DNA of 50,889 nt from a virus, in the IMG/VR virus record IMGVR_UViG_3300048928_000164, positions 1-50,889 of that record. One strand, written 5' to 3'. Positions 31,323-39,057 of this stretch are shown here, in pieces (positions within the stretch are counted from its first letter, which is position 1; the number at the start of each line of letters is the position of its first letter). The notes beneath the pieces are model-generated. The model worked only from the letters and a program-made list of their open reading frames with translations, was not told where the DNA came from and ran no database searches. The position numbers were made by a program, and so were the translations under genes.

Positions 31323-31657
31323 GCGACCACGAACTGCTAGCGCTGGCGGCAAAGGCTGCTGGGCGCACGCTTGGGCCCGAGTGGGATTGCTACAACGTCG
31401 GGATCTGGGTGGACGGTACCGGCAAAGGCGACGGCGCTCTCTGGTCACCACTCACCGACGACGGCGACGCGCTGCGGCTGGCCTTCCTGCTGAACATTCA
31501 CATCGCGCTGTACGGCGAAGGCACCGGCATCACTACCTACGTGATCCCCGATGGCGAGGACGCCGAGAGTTTCCATCAAGACCACGTCTACGATCTGGCA
31601 TCGGTGCGCCGGGCCATCGTCCGCGCCGCTGCATTCATCGGGAGCAAGATGCCATGA
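31319..31657 (+). CDS. Hypothetical protein (DUF2591-like by appearance)
   Basis: A 112-residue protein of a kind often seen in phage early regions: 'LLALAAKAAG', a 'W-x-P-L-x-D-D-G-D-A-L-R-L-A' segment in the middle ('WSPLTDDGDALRLAF') and 'VRRAIVRAAAFIG' at the end. This layout is like DUF2591-type phage proteins of unknown role. Overlaps both neighbours. Confidence 0.7.
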   Translation: MSDHELLALAAKAAGRTLGPEWDCYNVGIWVDGTGKGDGALWSPLTDDGDALRLAFLLNIHIALYGEGTGITTYVIPDGEDAESFHQDHVYDLASVRRAIVRAAAFIGSKMP

Positions 31658-31974
31658 CCCTGCGCGAACGCTTCGCCGAGATCATCCTCAAGGGCCGCAG
31701 CCGCGAGAACCCACTCGTTTCCAGCCTCATCCACATGAGCGCCGACGGCACGTTCACCAACAGCAGCACCGAGGCGATGTTCCAGCACTATCAGCGCGGG
31801 TTCGAGGATGGCCTTGCGTCGGCGGCTGACGACGTTCTGCCCGAGGATGGGCCCGAGCCAGAAGCGCCAGCGCCAGAACCTGGCACGCATAGTTGCGACT
31901 GGCTTGGCCCGCCACATGCCAACGGTGACGAGACCTGCAGCGTGTGCGGCGCCGTCTACGACTTCCCTTTCTAA
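31654..31974 (+). CDS. Hypothetical protein with C-terminal zinc-ribbon-like end
   Basis: A 106-residue protein. Helical N-terminus, a Pro/Glu/Ala-rich linker ('EDGPEPEAPAPEPGT'), and a C-terminal C-x(n)-C-x-x-C motif ('HSCDWLG', 'CSVCGAVYDF') that suits a single zinc site. Coupled to the upstream gene by ATGA. Unknown function. Confidence 0.62.
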   Translation: MTLRERFAEIILKGRSRENPLVSSLIHMSADGTFTNSSTEAMFQHYQRGFEDGLASAADDVLPEDGPEPEAPAPEPGTHSCDWLGPPHANGDETCSVCGAVYDFPF

Positions 31975-31985
31975 CGAGGTGCATC

Positions 31986-32240
31986 ATGATTCAAGACAAA
32001 ACCATTGACGAGGCGCTGATCGAGATCATGCGCACCATGAAGGCGCTCAAAGCGCTGCGCAAGATCCGGCAGCAGAACAAGGCTCCGAGGCTGTTGAGCC
32101 ATACCACCCAGATGATGGGCGGCATTCCGGCCGACGTTAAAAGCTTCGAATTCATCAGCACCGGCAAGGCCCGGGCCGCCGCCCTGCGAGCAACGCTCGA
32201 CCTGACCCGCAAGCTGGCCGATCTGAGACAGGGGCGCTGA
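31986..32240 (+). CDS. Hypothetical helical protein
   Basis: An 84-residue, basic, mainly helical protein ('ALIEIMRTMKALKALRKIRQ', 'ALRATLDLTRKLADL'). AACGAGGTGC precedes the ATG. No recognised domain. Confidence 0.6.
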   Translation: MIQDKTIDEALIEIMRTMKALKALRKIRQQNKAPRLLSHTTQMMGGIPADVKSFEFISTGKARAAALRATLDLTRKLADLRQGR

Positions 32241-32242
32241 TC

Positions 32243-32302
32243 ATGGCCCAACTCCCCGCCTACTGCTGGTGCCTGCTGGCACTGGCACAACTGATTTGCT
32301 GA
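32243..32302 (+). CDS. 19-residue hydrophobic miniprotein (tentative)
   Basis: A minimal frame 'MAQLPAYCWCLLALAQLIC' with a GGGG-type ribosome site, filling the gap between two genes. It could be a tiny membrane peptide or a chance frame. Confidence 0.3.
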   Translation: MAQLPAYCWCLLALAQLIC

Positions 32303-32310
32303 GGTGATTT

Positions 32311-32982
32311 ATGAAGTTCTATTTCGAGTGCAGCAAGTGCGCGCACCAGTGGCTCTTATCCGGGCCGTCGGTAAAACAAGGCCCGTGCGAAAAGTGCGGC
32401 TGCGAATCTTCAAGGCTTGAGGCTGGAAGTGAGCCTGAGTGGTGGAAGCCATCCAGCAAAACGATTGACGGCGTGCCGCGTGCAACGCTTGCAAATTTCA
32501 TTGAATACAGCGTGCCGGTTTCGCAGGACGATCAGTGGTATCGGGATAAGCAAGAGCTGCGCGCCCTGCTGGATGAGCCCGCGTGCAAGACCTGCAACGG
32601 GCTGGGCCATGTTCCAGATGGCGAAATTACTGGTTCTGGTGGCGTTGAGTTTGAAAATGGGCCGGTTGAGTGCGTCAAGGATTGCCCGGTATGCAAGCCC
32701 GCCGCCCAGCCCCAGGGGGACGGCGTGAACTGGAAGGGTGTAGCCGATCAGCAGAAAGAGATCATCGAGCAGCAACAGAAGCTGATCGCCAGCCTGCGCG
32801 CCGAGCTTGCAGAGTCTTACCGCATCGACGGGAAGCCCCAGGCCGAGCCGGTAGCGGTGGTGCTGCCTGAGCGCATGCCGACTGGCAATAACGTCGAAGG
32901 TGAGCACAATCGCCTATCCCCTGGGTTTCGGGAAGGCTGGAATGCCTATGACGCCGAATATAAGAGGCTAAACCGTGGCTGA
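32311..32982 (+). CDS. Zinc-ribbon and coiled-coil phage protein
   Basis: A 223-residue protein with an N-terminal zinc ribbon (C7, C10, C27, C30 in 'CSKCAHQW' and 'CEKCGCES'), a central DnaJ-like Cys pair region ('ACKTCNGLGHVPDGE', 'CPVCKPA'), a short coiled coil ('QQKEIIEQQQKLIASLRAEL'), and the tail 'GWNAYDAEYKRLNRG'. This looks like the modular 'Ea22-type' accessory proteins of many phages. Unknown role. Confidence 0.65.
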   Translation: MKFYFECSKCAHQWLLSGPSVKQGPCEKCGCESSRLEAGSEPEWWKPSSKTIDGVPRATLANFIEYSVPVSQDDQWYRDKQELRALLDEPACKTCNGLGHVPDGEITGSGGVEFENGPVECVKDCPVCKPAAQPQGDGVNWKGVADQQKEIIEQQQKLIASLRAELAESYRIDGKPQAEPVAVVLPERMPTGNNVEGEHNRLSPGFREGWNAYDAEYKRLNRG

Positions 32983-33154
32983 CTTTTTTTGCATAAAGAC
33001 GAGACGCTTTATAAAATCGCACTGCTACATGGGCCACGAGTACACGCCGGAAAATACCGTGCTCGATACCCGTGGTTACAGGGTGTGCCGCGAATGCTCG
33101 CGGACGAACGGCCGCAACCGGCTGCGTAAATTCAGGCAGCGCCACTTTACCTAA
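32975..33154 (+). CDS. 59-residue zinc-finger protein (HNH-N-terminus-like)
   Basis: A short basic protein with 'HCYMGHEYTPENTVLDTRGY' and 'RVCRECSRTNGRNRLRKFRQ', the zinc knuckle often preceding phage HNH domains, but the nuclease core is absent. GTG start overlapping the previous gene. It could be a stand-alone DNA-binding remnant. Confidence 0.58.
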   Translation: MADFFCIKTRRFIKSHCYMGHEYTPENTVLDTRGYRVCRECSRTNGRNRLRKFRQRHFT

Positions 33155-33189
33155 CCTGTCACCCGGCGCGGCCGGTAAGGACGATTCGC

Positions 33190-33558
33190 GTGCAGGGACG
33201 CGAGGTTTTTATCAATGACCTGGGACCTCTCACCGCCCGCGAAGGCGAGGCCCTGCTATGGGTGGCAGAGGGGAAAACAGCTTGGGAAGCCGGGACCATT
33301 CTCGGCATTACCGAGGCCACCACCAACGCCCATATCGCCAGCGCGGCTATCAAGCTGCAAGCGTCCAACCGAGCACACCTCATCACCCGGGCATTCGTTG
33401 CCGGCATCCTGGCGCCTGCCGCTAAGTTCATCCTGCTGCTGTCCGTCCTGATCAGTGCATGCAATGGCGATATGGACGACGCACGCATTCCACGACCTGG
33501 CCGCCGGCGCGATGACGTGGTGGTGATCGAGAAGCCACCGCGCGGTGACAACGCATAA
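33190..33558 (+). CDS. LuxR-type HTH protein with membrane segment
   Basis: A 122-residue protein. Residues 13-66 are a LuxR/GerE HTH ('LTAREGEALLWVAEGKTAWE', 'TNAHIASAAIKLQASNRAHL'). It has no autoinducer- or phosphate-receiver domain. Residues 69-90 form a hydrophobic helix ending in an 'ISAC' stretch (C91), then a short Arg/Asp-rich tail. Thus the DNA-binding part may be tethered to the inner membrane. GTG start. As the last rightward gene, next to the end of the late operon, it may regulate late genes; this is inference. Confidence 0.75.
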   Translation: MQGREVFINDLGPLTAREGEALLWVAEGKTAWEAGTILGITEATTNAHIASAAIKLQASNRAHLITRAFVAGILAPAAKFILLLSVLISACNGDMDDARIPRPGRRRDDVVVIEKPPRGDNA

Positions 33559-33583
33559 AAAAGCCCCGAGGGTTAGTCGGGGC
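33557..33583 (-). terminator. Terminator of the late operon
   Basis: Stem GCCCCGA/TCGGGGC with a 7-base loop; on the minus strand it is followed by TTTTTT. It lies 32 bases past the Rz1 stop and ends the long late transcript. On the plus side there is no T tract. Confidence 0.88.
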
Positions 33584-33614
33584 AAGCGTGCCAGTCCTTG
33601 GCGGTCCAGATGGC

Positions 33615-33899
33615 TCAGCGTGTGTTGCTACGGAGTATCCTCGCATCGACCTGATCGGCGCAAGTGTCCAGCAGTTTAATGGCGCGTTCTTTCAGGTTCC
33701 AGAGGTCATCATTCGATTGAAGGGCAGCGTTTTCTTCATCCGACACCCGCTCGCATGAGACCAGATCAGGACCCTCTAGCCTTATTGCTGATGTCTTTGT
33801 CACCACCAAGGGACTTGCCGGCTTTCCCGCGCAGCCCGTCAGGCAAAGGCTGATCAGCCCAATCGCGAACAGGCTTGCTATTCCTTTTGAGTTTTTCAT
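33615..33899 (-). CDS. Outer-membrane spanin lipoprotein (Rz1-like)
   Basis: A 94-residue lipoprotein with a signal 'IASLFAIGLISLCLTGCAG', lipobox LTGC. It starts inside the Rz gene in another frame and ends past it, the classic overlapping arrangement. With Rz it should bridge the periplasm and disrupt the outer membrane in the last step of lysis. ATG at 33899 chosen because it opens the signal. It is longer than lambda Rz1 and extends about 150 bp beyond Rz. Confidence 0.85.
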   Translation of the reverse strand: MKNSKGIASLFAIGLISLCLTGCAGKPASPLVVTKTSAIRLEGPDLVSCERVSDEENAALQSNDDLWNLKERAIKLLDTCADQVDARILRSNTR

Positions 33900-34191
33900 A
33901 TTCGGTCCTCGCCAGCTTGGCCTTGGCCTCGCTCGCTTTGATGCGCTGATCGAGATCGGCGGCGTACTTTCGGTTGCGCTCGAGTTCTGCCTGCAGCGTG
34001 GTGATGGTGGCCTGGCTGACGACGTTTGCATCGACGGCGTCCTGCTTGGCCTTCTTTTCGGTGTCACGCTCGGTCATGGCGGCCACCACCTCGGCGCGTA
34101 CCGCCTGCAGTCGGTACTGCTGGATGCCGACCAACAGCAGGCCGACGAGAGTGATCACGCCGGCCAGTGCGAAGCCTTTGAGTGCGCTCAT
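33766..34191 (-). CDS. Inner-membrane spanin (Rz-like)
   Basis: A 141-residue protein with one N-terminal membrane helix ('GFALAGVITLVGLLLVGI') and a long periplasmic coiled coil (about 27-105), ending in a Pro/Asp/Gly-rich tail. This is the i-spanin layout. It overlaps the lysozyme stop by ATGA and holds the Rz1 start in another frame. Confidence 0.88.
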   Translation of the reverse strand: MSALKGFALAGVITLVGLLLVGIQQYRLQAVRAEVVAAMTERDTEKKAKQDAVDANVVSQATITTLQAELERNRKYAADLDQRIKASEAKAKLARTEYEKLKRNSKPVRDWADQPLPDGLRGKAGKSLGGDKDISNKARGS

Positions 34192-34664
34192 GCTGCTGCC
34201 ACTCCAGCGGTAATTGCTTGGGTGCCGGACTTACCAGCCCATAACGCGGCCTCTGCTGCACGCCGACGGATCAGGCCGCGCATCACCTTGCCGTCGTTCT
34301 TGTTCCAGCGAGCGAACTGGGCGGCGGCCCCGGCATAGTCGCCAGCATTGAGCAGCTTGAGCAGCGTCGATGTCCGCAGCGATCCGGTGTTGTAGTCGAA
34401 CAGCACCAGCGCGTCGAACTGGCCTTGGGTGAGATTGACATTCACCAGCGCGGCGACGTTTCGCTCGAACTTTGTGACGTCAGAAAGGAATACGTTGTCG
34501 GCCTGCGCCTGCGTCCACACCAGCCCCTTAACGACCTCTGGCCCGGTGTGCCCCCACCCAATCGTCCACGGCTTTCCATCGCGGCTGCCAGGGTCAGGGT
34601 ATGCGACCAGCTTGCACGCCTCGAAGTAGTGGGCAACCGCAACGCCGTTCGGGGAAAGTCTCAT
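34188..34664 (-). CDS. Endolysin, lysozyme (glycoside hydrolase family 24)
   Basis: A 158-residue muramidase. Catalytic residues are E15 ('HYFEACKLVAYPD'), D24 and T34 ('KPWTIGWGHT'), with the T4-lysozyme spacing slightly extended between D and T. No signal peptide, so the enzyme should need the holin to reach the wall. ATG at 34664 overlaps the holin stop (ATGA). Confidence 0.92.
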   Translation of the reverse strand: MRLSPNGVAVAHYFEACKLVAYPDPGSRDGKPWTIGWGHTGPEVVKGLVWTQAQADNVFLSDVTKFERNVAALVNVNLTQGQFDALVLFDYNTGSLRTSTLLKLLNAGDYAGAAAQFARWNKNDGKVMRGLIRRRAAEAALWAGKSGTQAITAGVAAA

Positions 34665-35017
34665 ACCGTGTCCACCTTTCTGCCGATGAACTTGAGGATA
34701 AACGAACGGATGACCGTCACGCCGAGGAACCCGATGGCCCCACCGGCAGCCACTGAAAGGCTCGGCGGCCAGCTCATCCACTCGATGACACTACTTGCGG
34801 AGAGGCTCAGAGCGCCGCAGATAAGCGACTCGAGCAGGATGCGTACTTTGCTGGTTTCCTTGGCGTCGTACAGGACGCGCAAAAAGGAGATGATGACGGC
34901 CATAATTACCCCCTGCCAGGTCGAGCTGCTCATTGCGGCCACGACCGTGGACCACACTGCAGAAGCACCGGCCCAAAGGGCGGCCCAAAAGTTCGGGTCT
35001 TTTTCCGGCATTTTCAT
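34661..35017 (-). CDS. Holin with lambda S-like dual start
   Basis: A 118-residue membrane protein with three or four hydrophobic segments (about 9-28, 33-50, 58-78, 87-105) and a basic C-terminus. Its start 'MKMPEK' is the same as that of lambda S, where M1 gives the antiholin and M3 the holin. The AGGA ribosome site is 8 bases from M3 (35011) but only 2 from M1 (35017), so M3 should be the main start. It times lysis by opening the inner membrane. Confidence 0.85.
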   Translation of the reverse strand: MKMPEKDPNFWAALWAGASAVWSTVVAAMSSSTWQGVIMAVIISFLRVLYDAKETSKVRILLESLICGALSLSASSVIEWMSWPPSLSVAAGGAIGFLGVTVIRSFILKFIGRKVDTV

Positions 35018-35101
35018 ATTCCTATGGCCCGGTTTGATAGATGATTTCAGATTGCCAGTTTTTGAATCTGGACCAAGCATAGCATTACCTCAAGTCGGTA
35101 A

Positions 35102-35127
35102 CACGCGCGCTGCGATGAACGCGCGTG
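35102..35127 (-). other. Strong hairpin upstream of the holin gene
   Basis: Perfect 8-bp arms CACGCGCG/CGCGCGTG around a 10-base loop, in the 142-bp non-coding gap between the fibre and lysis genes. No T tract follows on the minus strand, so it is either RNA-level control of holin expression or a weak terminator. Confidence 0.45.
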
Positions 35128-35159
35128 CGTTACTGTGATGTTACTTGTGACAACGGTTT

Positions 35160-36008
35160 TTAAAGCTTGATCATTACATTAAGGAAGGTCGTCGGCTGCA
35201 TGATCGGGTGCGCCTGGCCAGAGCCGTTACTTTGAATCGATACCCCGGTCGCCGCACCATAGATACTCACGCCAGTGCCCGACGCAGACGTGCCAACGTT
35301 AGTGCCGCCTGGCACCAGATAGCCGCCGTTCGAGGACGTGCCGGAACCGTTGAAGCTGCCGCCGATTAAGTGGGCGTGGCCAGGGTCATAAACGCTGTGG
35401 GCGTGCGTGGGGTCGGTCACGCCGTGGCCGTGAGCTGGCATCTGCGCGGTCGTCAGCACATGCGTCTCGGCGCCCAGCACTTCGCCGATCACGCGAGCCG
35501 TGAGCGATGCACCGCCGCCGGCAATGCCAAGCACCCGGCCGAGCATCTTTGTGAGGCCGATGGTCTTGCCTGCCGACCAGTCCGCCGCGGCATTGGCGCC
35601 ACGACCGCCACTGACAGGCGCCTGTGCATTCGCCACCCCGTTCCATAGCAAGACGAACAGCGCCTGACAGTCATCGTTTGCTCGCGTGGTGGCCGCGCTG
35701 CCAGCCTTGCCGATGGTGCCGTCGTTGCACATGATCCATCCGGCATCTGCCGCAGGCTTCATGGTCAACTTGACGTCACCCGTGGACCAGCCAGTTGCCT
35801 GGCCGGCGATGATGCGGATCGCCTGCGCTAGCTGGTTGTTGCTCATCTTGTTCAGCGCAATCCCAGAGTCCTCGACCGCGTGGGCGATCTCTTCCTGCAC
35901 GGCATTCAGCCATGCCCCGGTGACGTTCGTAGCCGGCACGCCCTGCGTAGGGTCGCCCTCGGTGAAAAGGTGTTCTGCTGTGGCCCCAGGCCCATCGATA
36001 CGGTGCAT
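35160..36008 (-). CDS. Tail fibre protein with collar-type domain
   Basis: A 282-residue fibre. The N-terminal 50 residues ('MHRIDGPGATAEHLFTEGDP') match those of the fibre at 36461-37003 and should attach to the baseplate. The C-terminal part has a His-rich repeat series ('PAHGHGVTDPTHAHSVYDPG', then HAH), like metal-binding T4 gp12-type receptor tips, then Gly/Ser/Thr-rich segments. Its ribosome site lies in a hairpin (36013-36036) behind a terminator (36042-36064), which suggests regulated expression. Confidence 0.85.
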   Translation of the reverse strand: MHRIDGPGATAEHLFTEGDPTQGVPATNVTGAWLNAVQEEIAHAVEDSGIALNKMSNNQLAQAIRIIAGQATGWSTGDVKLTMKPAADAGWIMCNDGTIGKAGSAATTRANDDCQALFVLLWNGVANAQAPVSGGRGANAAADWSAGKTIGLTKMLGRVLGIAGGGASLTARVIGEVLGAETHVLTTAQMPAHGHGVTDPTHAHSVYDPGHAHLIGGSFNGSGTSSNGGYLVPGGTNVGTSASGTGVSIYGAATGVSIQSNGSGQAHPIMQPTTFLNVMIKL

Positions 36009-36012
36009 TGTG

Positions 36013-36036
36013 CTGCCCTCTTGGTTGGTAGGGCAG
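36013..36036 (-). promoter_or_regulatory. Hairpin overlapping the ribosome site of the tail fibre gene
   Basis: Perfect inverted arms CTGCCCT (36013-36019) and AGGGCAG (36030-36036). On the minus-strand mRNA the second arm contains the GAGGG Shine-Dalgarno of the fibre gene. The related fibre gene at 37003 has nearly the same ribosome site without the pairing arm. Confidence 0.55.
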
Positions 36037-36041
36037 ATGAT

Positions 36042-36064
36042 AAAAACCCCGCACTTGGCGGGGT
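36042..36064 (-). terminator. Internal rho-independent terminator before the fibre gene
   Basis: Stem ACCCCGC/GCGGGGT with a 5-base loop, followed on the minus strand by TTTTTA. It stands in the middle of the late operon, ahead of the fibre and lysis genes, which must then be expressed by read-through, antitermination or another promoter. Confidence 0.78.
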
Positions 36065-36097
36065 ATTGGTGGATCTATGGGTTGACGCCCTCGGGGT

Positions 36098-36457
36098 TTA
36101 CTGATCCGGCATCGGGTGGCGTGCCTTGATCTCCTCGACCTTGCTTCGCCATGCGGCCTCTGCCTCTGGCGTCTGATCGAACTGCCACTCCATGTACAAC
36201 GGGTCGGACTCGTTGCGGTAGTCCATCGACCGAAGCGCACGAATGTCGTCGGCCGTTGGTGGTGGCGGTGGTGGCGGGTCGATCAGGATCGGGTTGCCTT
36301 TTTTGTCTGCCGAAATAACCTTTCCGTTCGACTCGCCTTCGAGCAGAGTCGCGTGCAGCTCGAGGCTGATCTCGATCACGTCGGCCGGCATGTTCTCGGC
36401 GTTGTGCGTATGGCTGCTGTAGAACCATTTTGTGCCTGGGCTAAAGAAGATTTTCAT
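36098..36457 (-). CDS. Tail fibre assembly-like protein
   Basis: A 119-residue protein, with 'MKIFFSPGTKWFYSSHTHNA' and a late run of seven prolines before a helical end 'EAAWRSKVEEIKARHP'. The start and size are typical of fibre-assembly/chaperone proteins coded next to fibre genes. It lies 3 bases downstream of one fibre and upstream of the other. Confidence 0.78.
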   Translation of the reverse strand: MKIFFSPGTKWFYSSHTHNAENMPADVIEISLELHATLLEGESNGKVISADKKGNPILIDPPPPPPPTADDIRALRSMDYRNESDPLYMEWQFDQTPEAEAAWRSKVEEIKARHPMPDQ

Positions 36458-36460
36458 TTG

Positions 36461-37003
36461 TCAATATCCTATTGCGAACCATGGGCAGCCATACAGGCCG
36501 GGAGCCGCAAGCGATGGACTGCCGCGAACAAGAGAGCCGATGGCGATTACAGTGAAACCACCGAGCAGGACGTTACCGACCGAGAACATCGCCCGCACGG
36601 TGGTGCCGGACATGACTCGGTCACTCGTGCCGACGTACATAACCAAGTTTGGGAAAGCCACGGGAAAGGTTACCCCCACCTCGGTGGTGGTTCCGTTGCT
36701 GACCCCAGCTTGAAGGATGAAACCGCCGGGCAGTTTCTGGAATCCGTTCGCGGCCTTGAGCTGGTTTGCTCCAGTGAACTGCGCAATAAACTGCGCAGTA
36801 GCAACGGATCGAATAGCCGCAATTACCTGATCCTGAACACCCTTGACCGGCACGATGCCGGCCGCCACCAAGATGCTGATCAGCTCCTCTTGAATGTCGT
36901 TAAGCCAAGACGCCGAGACAACCGTCGCCGGCACACCGCCGGTAGGACTGCCCTCGGTGAATTCGTTGTCGGGCGTTGCCGACGGCACGTCAATTCTGTG
37001 CAT
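36461..37003 (-). CDS. Tail fibre protein, second copy
   Basis: A 180-residue fibre. Its first 50 residues are related to those of the 282-residue fibre at 35160-36008 (both 'MHRID', 'FTEG-PT-GVPAT', 'WLN--QEE'). The C-terminal part ('GGFILQAGVSNGTTTEVGVT', 'FPNLVMYVGTSD') resembles the gp53-like fibre tip domain. It follows the tailspike gene by 14 bases. Confidence 0.82.
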   Translation of the reverse strand: MHRIDVPSATPDNEFTEGSPTGGVPATVVSASWLNDIQEELISILVAAGIVPVKGVQDQVIAAIRSVATAQFIAQFTGANQLKAANGFQKLPGGFILQAGVSNGTTTEVGVTFPVAFPNLVMYVGTSDRVMSGTTVRAMFSVGNVLLGGFTVIAIGSLVRGSPSLAAPGLYGCPWFAIGY

Positions 37004-37017
37004 TTTTGCTGCCTCTG

Positions 37018-39057
37018 TTAGAAGTTCCGGCCGGTCTCAAACCAGATGCCGGCCCGGTTCTCAAACCTGATGATTGAGTTTACCGCACCTACGACGTTGG
37101 TTGCGCCCTTTAGGATGAACTGGCCTGCCGTGTGCACGAGGGTGTTATTCGTGCCGAGCAATACCTCAACCCGCTGCCCTGGCATCCCGCCCGAGAAATA
37201 GTTGGTGTTGGTAGGCGCAGTGTAGCCGGAAAGGTTCAGCTTGTCGGACGCGAAAACGCTCGGCTGCGCTGCGTTAGTTGGTGGCGCGTAGTATCCGTTT
37301 CCGTTGAAAGTATCGTTCCCGAAACAGCTCTGCAGATGTGCGCGACCTCTCGTTGCAAACGACTTGCCAACGGCCTGATAGTTCGTTGTCGTCTTCGAGA
37401 TATTCCACTGAGTCAGCAGGCCCGATGTAACCTCGGCCAAGTAGAACAAGTGGTTAAATGAACTTTCCTCGAAGTGGCAGTCGATGATCGAGTTCAAAAT
37501 GCTCGGGCCAACGGTTCCAACTTGAGAGCCATAGACCGCAGCAATAGAAGCATTGCCATTCTTCAAAGTTACATTCTTGAAGATGTTCGCGTTTGTACCG
37601 GCAGTTGCCCAGGTAACTTTTGGCGACGGTGGCGCGCCGTAGTTTGGTCGGCTGTATGGGAGCGTGCCGGCCGGCGGACTGGCCATCCAGTCCGATTCAA
37701 TGGCAATGCCTGCCTTTTTGGTCGACGTGCAATCTACGGTCAGGTTAGTGAACTCATTACCGTTCGAGTCAATAGCCACATAAAGGCCGTAGTTGCCCCC
37801 AGTGCGTACCGTGCCGCCCGAGATAAAGTTGTAACTGCTGCCGACGTAGCACTCGATTCCGGACTCGCCACCATCGACCGACGAGAAACAGATGTTACCG
37901 ACGCCGATGTTTCGCGAGGAACCATAGGCCATGATCATTGCGGCCGAGCCGAAGAACAGCCAGTGGTTCGCGTTGAAAACGTTCGAACTACTGTTGATCA
38001 AGTGCAGGGCGCGATGCTTGTTACCGTATCCGGTGCAGCCGATGATTATGTTTTCATCGGACCCGGTCAGGCTGAATCCGTGAGTTCCGTTGTACGACCA
38101 GCAATCGACAATCTTGTTGCGCAGGTTTTTGTGTGTAGCCGGAACAATCGCACCAGTACCCCAGCCAGAATACTCGATGTCAGATCCGACCAGTTGCACG
38201 CCGTAGCACGCCTCGGAGTCCGACGTAATAACAGGCATGAACGACCGGCAGTTTTGAATGATGTTGTCGGTGCAGTCCCAGTTCAGGCGGATAGCCGCCG
38301 TGCTGTTACGGCCGAGATTCCTTGTGGTGATATTGTCGATCCGGCAGTTGGTCAGGCTGTTTAAGAACAGCCCTCGCTTGGCGCTGCCGTTCATATCGAT
38401 TTTTAAGCCGCCGCCGATGTAGCAATCATCCAGGCCGTTGTAAGTTGGGCCGTAGAAACTGCCCTGCACAACGATCAGACCGATCCCCGTGCCCTCGGAT
38501 GGGTCAATACATTTAAGTCCGCCGGCGCCGAAGAAACCTTTAAGCCCAGGCTTGGCGATTAGCGTTCCAGTGTTTAGGACGCCCTCGGGGTGGATCACCG
38601 CCTTGTTGTTTGCTGCGGCCCAGTCAAGCAACGCCTGAATAGCACTCGTTGCCACATAGGCAGAGGTCCCGGCTTTAATTGCCGCCCACTGAGATCGGGG
38701 TATCGCCTCAAAGGTTGACACCGCTTGATCGCGCAGAATGTCCGCCACAAAGTTCGGCAGAGTGGCGTTGTCCCGGCGAAACCCCAGAACGCTTGCGCCT
38801 TGCAGTGGGTCGATGTTGTTGTAAAGCCTGGCCTGTTCAGCCTGCAGCGCTTCGATCTCGGTTTGAATTGCAGGGATGCGGCCGAGCGCGTCGGCGTGGA
38901 TCATCTGCCATTCGGCGATAGAAGGAATCGGCCCCGACTCGGTTTCAATGTAAGAGCCCGCCGGCAGGTTAGCCACGCCGCCATAGATCCGGGCGCCGTC
39001 TTCGGCCTTCAAAATGGCCGCTAAAATGCGGTCGTCTATGCTTGCTGGGTCGCTCAT
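37018..39057 (-). CDS. Tailspike, right-handed beta-helix
   Basis: A 679-residue protein. The N-terminal 100 residues, with a small coiled coil ('AIQTEIEALQAEQARLYNNI'), attach to the baseplate; about residues 130-600 show the repeated 'N-I-x-x-G-x-x', 'G-L-x-V' turns of pectate-lyase-type beta helices. It likely binds and may cut capsule or LPS. It overlaps the baseplate gp48 stop (ATGA). AT content is slightly higher than in neighbouring genes, often a sign of recent exchange. Confidence 0.88.
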   Translation of the reverse strand: MSDPASIDDRILAAILKAEDGARIYGGVANLPAGSYIETESGPIPSIAEWQMIHADALGRIPAIQTEIEALQAEQARLYNNIDPLQGASVLGFRRDNATLPNFVADILRDQAVSTFEAIPRSQWAAIKAGTSAYVATSAIQALLDWAAANNKAVIHPEGVLNTGTLIAKPGLKGFFGAGGLKCIDPSEGTGIGLIVVQGSFYGPTYNGLDDCYIGGGLKIDMNGSAKRGLFLNSLTNCRIDNITTRNLGRNSTAAIRLNWDCTDNIIQNCRSFMPVITSDSEACYGVQLVGSDIEYSGWGTGAIVPATHKNLRNKIVDCWSYNGTHGFSLTGSDENIIIGCTGYGNKHRALHLINSSSNVFNANHWLFFGSAAMIMAYGSSRNIGVGNICFSSVDGGESGIECYVGSSYNFISGGTVRTGGNYGLYVAIDSNGNEFTNLTVDCTSTKKAGIAIESDWMASPPAGTLPYSRPNYGAPPSPKVTWATAGTNANIFKNVTLKNGNASIAAVYGSQVGTVGPSILNSIIDCHFEESSFNHLFYLAEVTSGLLTQWNISKTTTNYQAVGKSFATRGRAHLQSCFGNDTFNGNGYYAPPTNAAQPSVFASDKLNLSGYTAPTNTNYFSGGMPGQRVEVLLGTNNTLVHTAGQFILKGATNVVGAVNSIIRFENRAGIWFETGRNF

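Noticed and set aside
36775-36806. GCGCAATAAACTGCGCAG, similar to the operator repeat
   Set aside because: It lies within the second fibre's coding sequence, lacks the ACTTGCGC half and any promoter context; taken as chance.
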